Below, piece by piece: positions 60,508 through 64,000 of a DNA stretch of 64,000 nt. Position numbers and translations under genes: made by a program. Within the stretch, counting starts at the first letter, position 1, and each line of letters starts with the position of its first letter. Under the pieces are notes generated by a model that saw only the letters and a program-made list of their open reading frames with translations, had not been told where the DNA came from and did no database searches. Source of the DNA: Luteibacter jiangsuensis (GTDB lineage: Bacteria > Pseudomonadota > Gammaproteobacteria > Xanthomonadales > Rhodanobacteraceae); assembly GCF_011742555.1 (NCBI RefSeq), contig NZ_JAAQQR010000003.1, positions 434,001 through 498,000 on the forward strand, in the 5' to 3' direction.

Positions 60508-61038
60508 ATGAACCGCTTGCATGCCCTCGCCGCCGCGCTCGCGCTGGTCCTGGCCCTACCCGCCGCCGCGCAGGATGCCTCCTCGTTCAAGCCCGCCCCA
60601 CCGCCCCCGGGCCTGAACGATCCGGGCGTGAAGGCCGGCGAGCCCGATCGCTCGGGGCAGAAGCCCATCGAGCGCCCCGTGCCCTATGATCAGGCGCAGA
60701 ACGGGAAGACCACCCCGGCCACGTCGGACGCCAATCGGAGCGCCCAGTCGCCCGTCGCGCTCCCCTCGATGCAGGACGACGGCGGCACCGACGCGCAGGG
60801 CAACCCGCCCCCGACGCTGAGCCGGTCATACGACCGCGAAGGGACCCATGTCGACGAGTTCACGATGGGCGGCAAGCCGTACATGGTGGTGGTGACCCCG
60901 AAGAACGGCGTGCCGCAGACCTACATGCTCGACCAGTCCGGCAACCCCATCCACGATCCGAAGAACGGCCCGGTCAGCCCGGTGTTCTACAAGGTCTACG
61001 AATGGGGCAAGGCACCGAAGCCAGCCGGCTCGAACTGA
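60508..61038 (+). CDS. DUF2782 exported protein divergent from polA
   Basis: In this 176-residue protein a signal peptide (residues 1-21, ALPAAAQ) is followed by a Pro/Gly/Asp-rich disordered region (about 25-105). A small DUF2782 domain ends the chain (SYDREGTHVDEFTMGGKPYM, VVVTPKNGVPQTYMLDQSG, VFYKVYEWGK). An AAAGGAGGA site precedes the ATG. DUF2782 genes are found next to polA in many gammaproteobacteria. The disordered stretch is longer than in most homologues I recall. Function unknown. Confidence 0.85.
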   Translation: MNRLHALAAALALVLALPAAAQDASSFKPAPPPPGLNDPGVKAGEPDRSGQKPIERPVPYDQAQNGKTTPATSDANRSAQSPVALPSMQDDGGTDAQGNPPPTLSRSYDREGTHVDEFTMGGKPYMVVVTPKNGVPQTYMLDQSGNPIHDPKNGPVSPVFYKVYEWGKAPKPAGSN

Positions 61039-61051
61039 GACCAGGCTCTGT

Positions 61052-61145
61052 GTGGGAGCCAAGCAAGCTTTTTGTGGGAGCCGCTTCAGCGGCGATGGGT
61101 GCTCGCGACAAGGTGGCCCGCTGCCGCGGCATAGCCGGCTCCCAC
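61052..61145. repeat. REP doublet preceded by a truncated REP start
   Basis: A nine-base start (GTGGGAGCC at 61052) is followed by a full unit at 61074-61145, from GTGGGAGCCGCTTCAGCGGC to GCATAGCCGGCTCCCAC. It lies between the convergent ends of the DUF2782 and GST genes. Confidence 0.88.
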
Positions 61146-61150
61146 ATGGC

Positions 61151-61849
61151 TCAGCCGTCCAACTCGGGGTAGTGCCTGAAAATGCCGTTCGTGTTGAACG
61201 GCACGCGCCTTTCGGAAGTGAGATACGCGGCGATATTGGGCCGGTCGGCCACGCGCTTCGCCAGGTCGCGCAGCAGCGGCAGCTTTTGTTTCTTCATGGC
61301 TTTCGGGAAGGCATATTCCAGTCCCGCCATGATCTGGAACAGCGACAGGTCCACGTAGGAATGGCTGCGTAGCGGGTACCTTCCGCCGCCGCGCTCCACC
61401 GCTTTCTCGAAGTAATCGAGGAACTTTGGAATGCGCGACTCGCGGAAGTCCTTTGCACGCTTTTTCGCTTCCTCGCGCTGATCTTCGTAATAGAGCGAGC
61501 CCGCCACCGGATGATGCACGTCGTGCGCTTCGGCCACGAGGTCGGTGATGGTCAGTTCCAGCTGGTGCGCGTAAATGCGCGTGGATTCGCTGTCCGGCAC
61601 CAGGTCATGCCGTGGTGCGAGGTAGTGCAGGATGTTGGCCACCTGCGCGATCACGAGGCGCCCCGACACGAGGAAAGGCGGCGCGAAGGGCAGGGCGCCC
61701 GCGTGCTCGCCTTCGAGGAACGGGGTCATGACGTCGTCGCCCTCGATGCGGGCCACGTCGGTGTACGCGGCGCCGGCATCCTCGAGGCACAGGCGGACGA
61801 ACTCGCCGCGGCCCTGGATGCCCGTCCAGTAATACAGCTGGTAGCTCAT
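61151..61849 (-). CDS. Glutathione S-transferase family protein
   Basis: In this 232-residue protein the N-terminal thioredoxin-like domain (YQLYYWTGIQGRGEFVRLCL, PFLVSGRLVIAQVANILHYL) keeps the cis-Pro and an Ala in place of the usual Ser in the glutathione gamma-glutamyl site (VIAQVAN). The C-terminal helical domain has KFLDYFEKAVERGGG and SYVDLSLFQIMAGLEYAF. The start YYWTGIQGRGE resembles the sigma/pi-type fold with an active Tyr near residue 7. A GGAGGGAG precedes the ATG. Substrate unknown. Confidence 0.88.
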   Translation of the reverse strand: MSYQLYYWTGIQGRGEFVRLCLEDAGAAYTDVARIEGDDVMTPFLEGEHAGALPFAPPFLVSGRLVIAQVANILHYLAPRHDLVPDSESTRIYAHQLELTITDLVAEAHDVHHPVAGSLYYEDQREEAKKRAKDFRESRIPKFLDYFEKAVERGGGRYPLRSHSYVDLSLFQIMAGLEYAFPKAMKKQKLPLLRDLAKRVADRPNIAAYLTSERRVPFNTNGIFRHYPELDG

Positions 61850-62014
61850 CGTGCTCCCTCCTGCCGTAAAGCCTCCGAGCCTGCCACTGCCGGACTGAAG
61901 CGGAAGTGAGGGCTTGCGGCAAGCTCCCTTCGCGGACCGGCGCGCTTTCCTCGGCGTTTACTTTGTGGCTCGGAAGGGGTGCAATGTTTCCCTTTTTGCC
62001 GACCATTCGACCGC

Positions 62015-62974
62015 ATGCGCCGCTTCCTTCCCGACGGCTTCACTCTTTCCCTCGTCCTGACGGTGCTGCTGGCGAGTCTGCTGCCCTGCCGCGGTGCGGT
62101 GGCCAACGTCTTCGAGATCGCAACCGACCTTGCCATCGCGCTGCTGTTCTTCCTGCATGGCGCCAAGCTGCCTCGCGAAGCCGTGCTGGCGGGCATGAAG
62201 AACTGGCGCCTTCATGCGACGGTGCTTGCCAGCACCTTCGTCCTTTTCCCCGTACTGGGGCTCGTGCTGCGACCGGTGCTCGCGCCCCTGGTCACGCCGG
62301 ACCTCTACCTCGGCATCCTGTTCCTGTGCACGCTGCCGTCCACGGTGCAGTCGTCCATCGCCTTCACATCGATCGCCCGCGGCAACGTACCCGCGGCGGT
62401 GGTGGCGGCGTCAGCGTCGAGCCTGCTCGGCATCTTCATCTCGCCCCTGTTGGTCGGCTTGTTGATCGCCGGCACCGGGCATGGCGGCATGTCGTGGCAT
62501 TCGGTGGGCGCGATCGTGGTGCAGCTCTTCATTCCGTTCGCCGCAGGACAGATCGCGCAGCACTGGATCGGCGGCTGGGTGCGCGCGCATGCCAGGTTGC
62601 TGAGCTTCGTCGACCGGGGGTCGATTCTGTTGGTGGTCTATACGGCCTTCAGCGCAGCGGTGCTGCAGGGACTATGGCACCGCTTGCCGCCGCCGGTGCT
62701 GGGTGGCCTCGTCGTCGCCAATGTCGTGTTGCTTGCCCTTGCGTTGCTGGCGACGCGCTATGGCTCGCGTGCGTTGGGCTTCTCCCGCGAAGACGAAATC
62801 ACCATCGTCTTCTGCGGTTCGAAGAAAAGCCTGGCCGCCGGCGTGCCGATCGCCAAGGTGCTGTTCGCGGGACATCCGCTGGGCATGATCGTGCTGCCGA
62901 TCATGCTGTTCCACCAGATCCAGCTGATGGTTTGTGCGGTGCTGGCGCGCCGCTACGCGTCGCGCACATCGTAG
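62015..62974 (+). CDS. SBF-like bile acid:sodium symporter family transporter (YfeH-like)
   Basis: This 319-residue protein has about ten membrane segments of the SBF_like (PF13593-type) fold. Characteristic stretches are ALLFFLHGAKLPREAVLAGM, FLCTLPSTVQSSIAFTSIA, GSKKSLAAGVPIAKVLFAG and IMLFHQIQLMVCAVLARR. These proteins are presumed Na+-coupled organic anion transporters with unknown substrate in bacteria. I chose the ATG at 62015. The stop TAG is the first three bases of a family-2 repeat. Confidence 0.9.
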   Translation: MRRFLPDGFTLSLVLTVLLASLLPCRGAVANVFEIATDLAIALLFFLHGAKLPREAVLAGMKNWRLHATVLASTFVLFPVLGLVLRPVLAPLVTPDLYLGILFLCTLPSTVQSSIAFTSIARGNVPAAVVAASASSLLGIFISPLLVGLLIAGTGHGGMSWHSVGAIVVQLFIPFAAGQIAQHWIGGWVRAHARLLSFVDRGSILLVVYTAFSAAVLQGLWHRLPPPVLGGLVVANVVLLALALLATRYGSRALGFSREDEITIVFCGSKKSLAAGVPIAKVLFAGHPLGMIVLPIMLFHQIQLMVCAVLARRYASRTS

Positions 62975-63095
62975 GAGCGCGCCCTGCGCGCGACATGTTT
63001 TGAGGCCATGCCTTGGAGCTGGCGCGCCAGCTTGAAGACAGGTGCAAAAACATGTCGTACCCGACGCGGGCATAAACGCGCAGGGCGCGCTCCTA
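62972..63095. repeat. Family-2 palindromic repeat, copy 3 (starts at a stop codon)
   Basis: The ends TAGGAGCGCGCCCTGCGCG and CGCGCAGGGCGCGCTCCTA are perfect 19-bp inverted repeats. The centre has AGCTGGCGCGCCAGCT, and an ATGTCGTACCCGACGCGGGC hairpin lies in the right half. Confidence 0.92.
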
Positions 63096-63127
63096 CAGTT
63101 CAATGGCTGAATTGGCGCAATCCTGGC

Positions 63128-64000
63128 TCAATGCCGGAAGTGGCGCACTCCGGTGAACACCATGGCCATGTCGTGTTCGTCGGCGGCGGCGATCACTTCG
63201 TTGTCGCGCATCGAACCGCCGGGCTGGATCACCGCACGGATGCCTGCGGCGGCCGCGGCATCGATGCCGTCGCGGAACGGGAAGAAGGCGTCGGAGGCCA
63301 TGGCGCTGCCGGGCACGACGAGGCCGGCTTCCTCGGCCTTCAGGCCGGCGATCTTCGCGCTGACCACGCGGCTCATCTGTCCGGCGCCGATGCCGATCGT
63401 GCGGTGGTCTTTCGCGTAGACGATCGCGTTGGACTTCACCATTTTCGCGACACGCCAGGCGAACAGCATGTCGTCGAGTTCGGCCGGCGTGGGCTGCCGC
63501 TTGCTAACCACCTTGAGTTCGTCGCGGCCCACCTGGCGGTGATCGGCGGTCTGCACGAGCAGGCCCGAGCCCACGCGCTTCACGTCGTGCGTGTTGCGCC
63601 CCTCGCCCAGGGGGATTTCCAGCACGCGCACGTTGGCCTTCTTCGCGGCTTCGGCCACCGCGTCCTCGGATACCTGCGGTGCGATCAGCACTTCGACGAA
63701 CTGCCGCTTCAGGATCGTTCTGGCCGTTTCCGCGTCGAGCGGACGGTTGAAGGCGATGATGCCGCCAAAGGCGGAGGTGGGGTCGGTGGCATAAGCCAGT
63801 TCATAGGCCGCCAGGGGATCGGCGGCCACGGCCACACCGCACGGGTTGGCGTGCTTCACGATCACGCAGGCCGGCGCGTCGAACTGGCGCACGCATTCCC
63901 AGGCGGCATCGGCGTCGGCGATGTTGTTGAAGGAGAGTTCCTTGCCCTGGAGCTGGCGGAAGGTGGCCAGCGTGCCCGGCGCCGGATAGAGGTCGCGGTA
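63128..64000 (-). CDS. purH: Bifunctional AICAR transformylase / IMP cyclohydrolase, C-terminal part
   Basis: 291 codons run off the right edge, so the N-terminal cyclohydrolase domain lies outside. The visible AICAR transformylase domain has the catalytic Lys-His pair in [14 protein letters not shown], then [46 protein letters not shown] and [13 protein letters not shown], ending FTGVRHFRH. It formylates AICAR with 10-formyl-THF and closes the ring to IMP in purine synthesis. The terminus is intact. Confidence 0.97.
   Translation of the reverse strand, partial: YRDLYPAPGTLATFRQLQGKELSFNNIADADAAWECVRQFDAPACVIVKHANPCGVAVAADPLAAYELAYATDPTSAFGGIIAFNRPLDAETARTILKRQFVEVLIAPQVSEDAVAEAAKKANVRVLEIPLGEGRNTHDVKRVGSGLLVQTADHRQVGRDELKVVSKRQPTPAELDDMLFAWRVAKMVKSNAIVYAKDHRTIGIGAGQMSRVVSAKIAGLKAEEAGLVVPGSAMASDAFFPFRDGIDAAAAAGIRAVIQPGGSMRDNEVIAAADEHDMAMVFTGVRHFRH

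Overview
The window is 64 kb of GC-rich chromosome from a gammaproteobacterium. The most likely placement is Xanthomonadales/Lysobacterales, in a Rhodanobacteraceae (Luteibacter- or Dyella-like) genome. This rests on protein similarity recalled from memory, on local gene orders (cytochrome c4 / dsbA / engB; folB / MscS channel / folK; polA divergent from a DUF2782 gene) and on abundant REP-type repeats beginning GTGGGAGCCG. No rRNA, tRNA, CRISPR array, insertion sequence, phage or plasmid gene was seen. Almost everything is core or near-core chromosome.

Layout. 0-4.1 kb: a five-gene, fully overlapping cassette (small membrane protein, XRE regulator, TAP-like hydrolase, NatAB-like ABC exporter). 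4.3-8.0 kb: a PqqU-type TonB receptor, a secreted or anchored methyltransferase and an RluE-like pseudouridine synthase. 8.2-17.2 kb: a sugar-acid cluster (DgoD, DgoA, SDR dehydrogenase, SMP-30 lactonase, AraHGF-like ABC importer, DgoK) with a divergent LysR regulator. Together these can import an aldose (galactose or arabinose type), oxidise it to the lactone, open, dehydrate and phosphorylate it, and cleave it to pyruvate and glyceraldehyde-3-phosphate (De Ley-Doudoroff route). 17.4-25.5 kb: housekeeping genes (DedA, dnaG, yqeY, rpsU, tsaD, folB, MscS channel, folK). 25.6-38.4 kb: a pteridine-reductase-like SDR, an EcsC protein with a histone-H1-like tail, a TonB receptor with a possible Zur site, MidA, cca, slt and a GH17 membrane protein. 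38.5-45.8 kb: two lipoprotein DsbA-like thioredoxin-fold proteins, cytochrome c4, engB, msrC, bioD and dcp. 46-52 kb: a 2OG-Fe(II) oxygenase, a repeat-rich gap and putA. 52-56 kb: cytochrome c oxidase subunits II, I and III with a 41-residue membrane peptide. 56.1-57.6 kb: a 1.5 kb gene-free repeat cluster. 57.7-64 kb: polA, DUF2782, GST, an SBF-type transporter and the 3' part of purH.

The most unusual content is non-coding. Four long elements of about 215-295 nt (47.6, 48.5, 56.3 and 57.2 kb) have closing stems of 23-26 bp. The stem sequence differs between copies, yet pairing is perfect in three of them and 20/23 in the fourth, and inner hairpins change in a compensatory way too. This is direct covariation evidence for a selected secondary structure. 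The elements occur as two convergent pairs of about 1.1 kb each. Besides these there are at least twelve REP loci, a second palindromic repeat family (three copies, two beginning exactly at a gene's TAG stop codon), a dRS3-like hairpin pair, and a candidate small RNA downstream of polA with a CCUCCC loop. Several REP copies supply stop codons or C-terminal tails to neighbouring genes.
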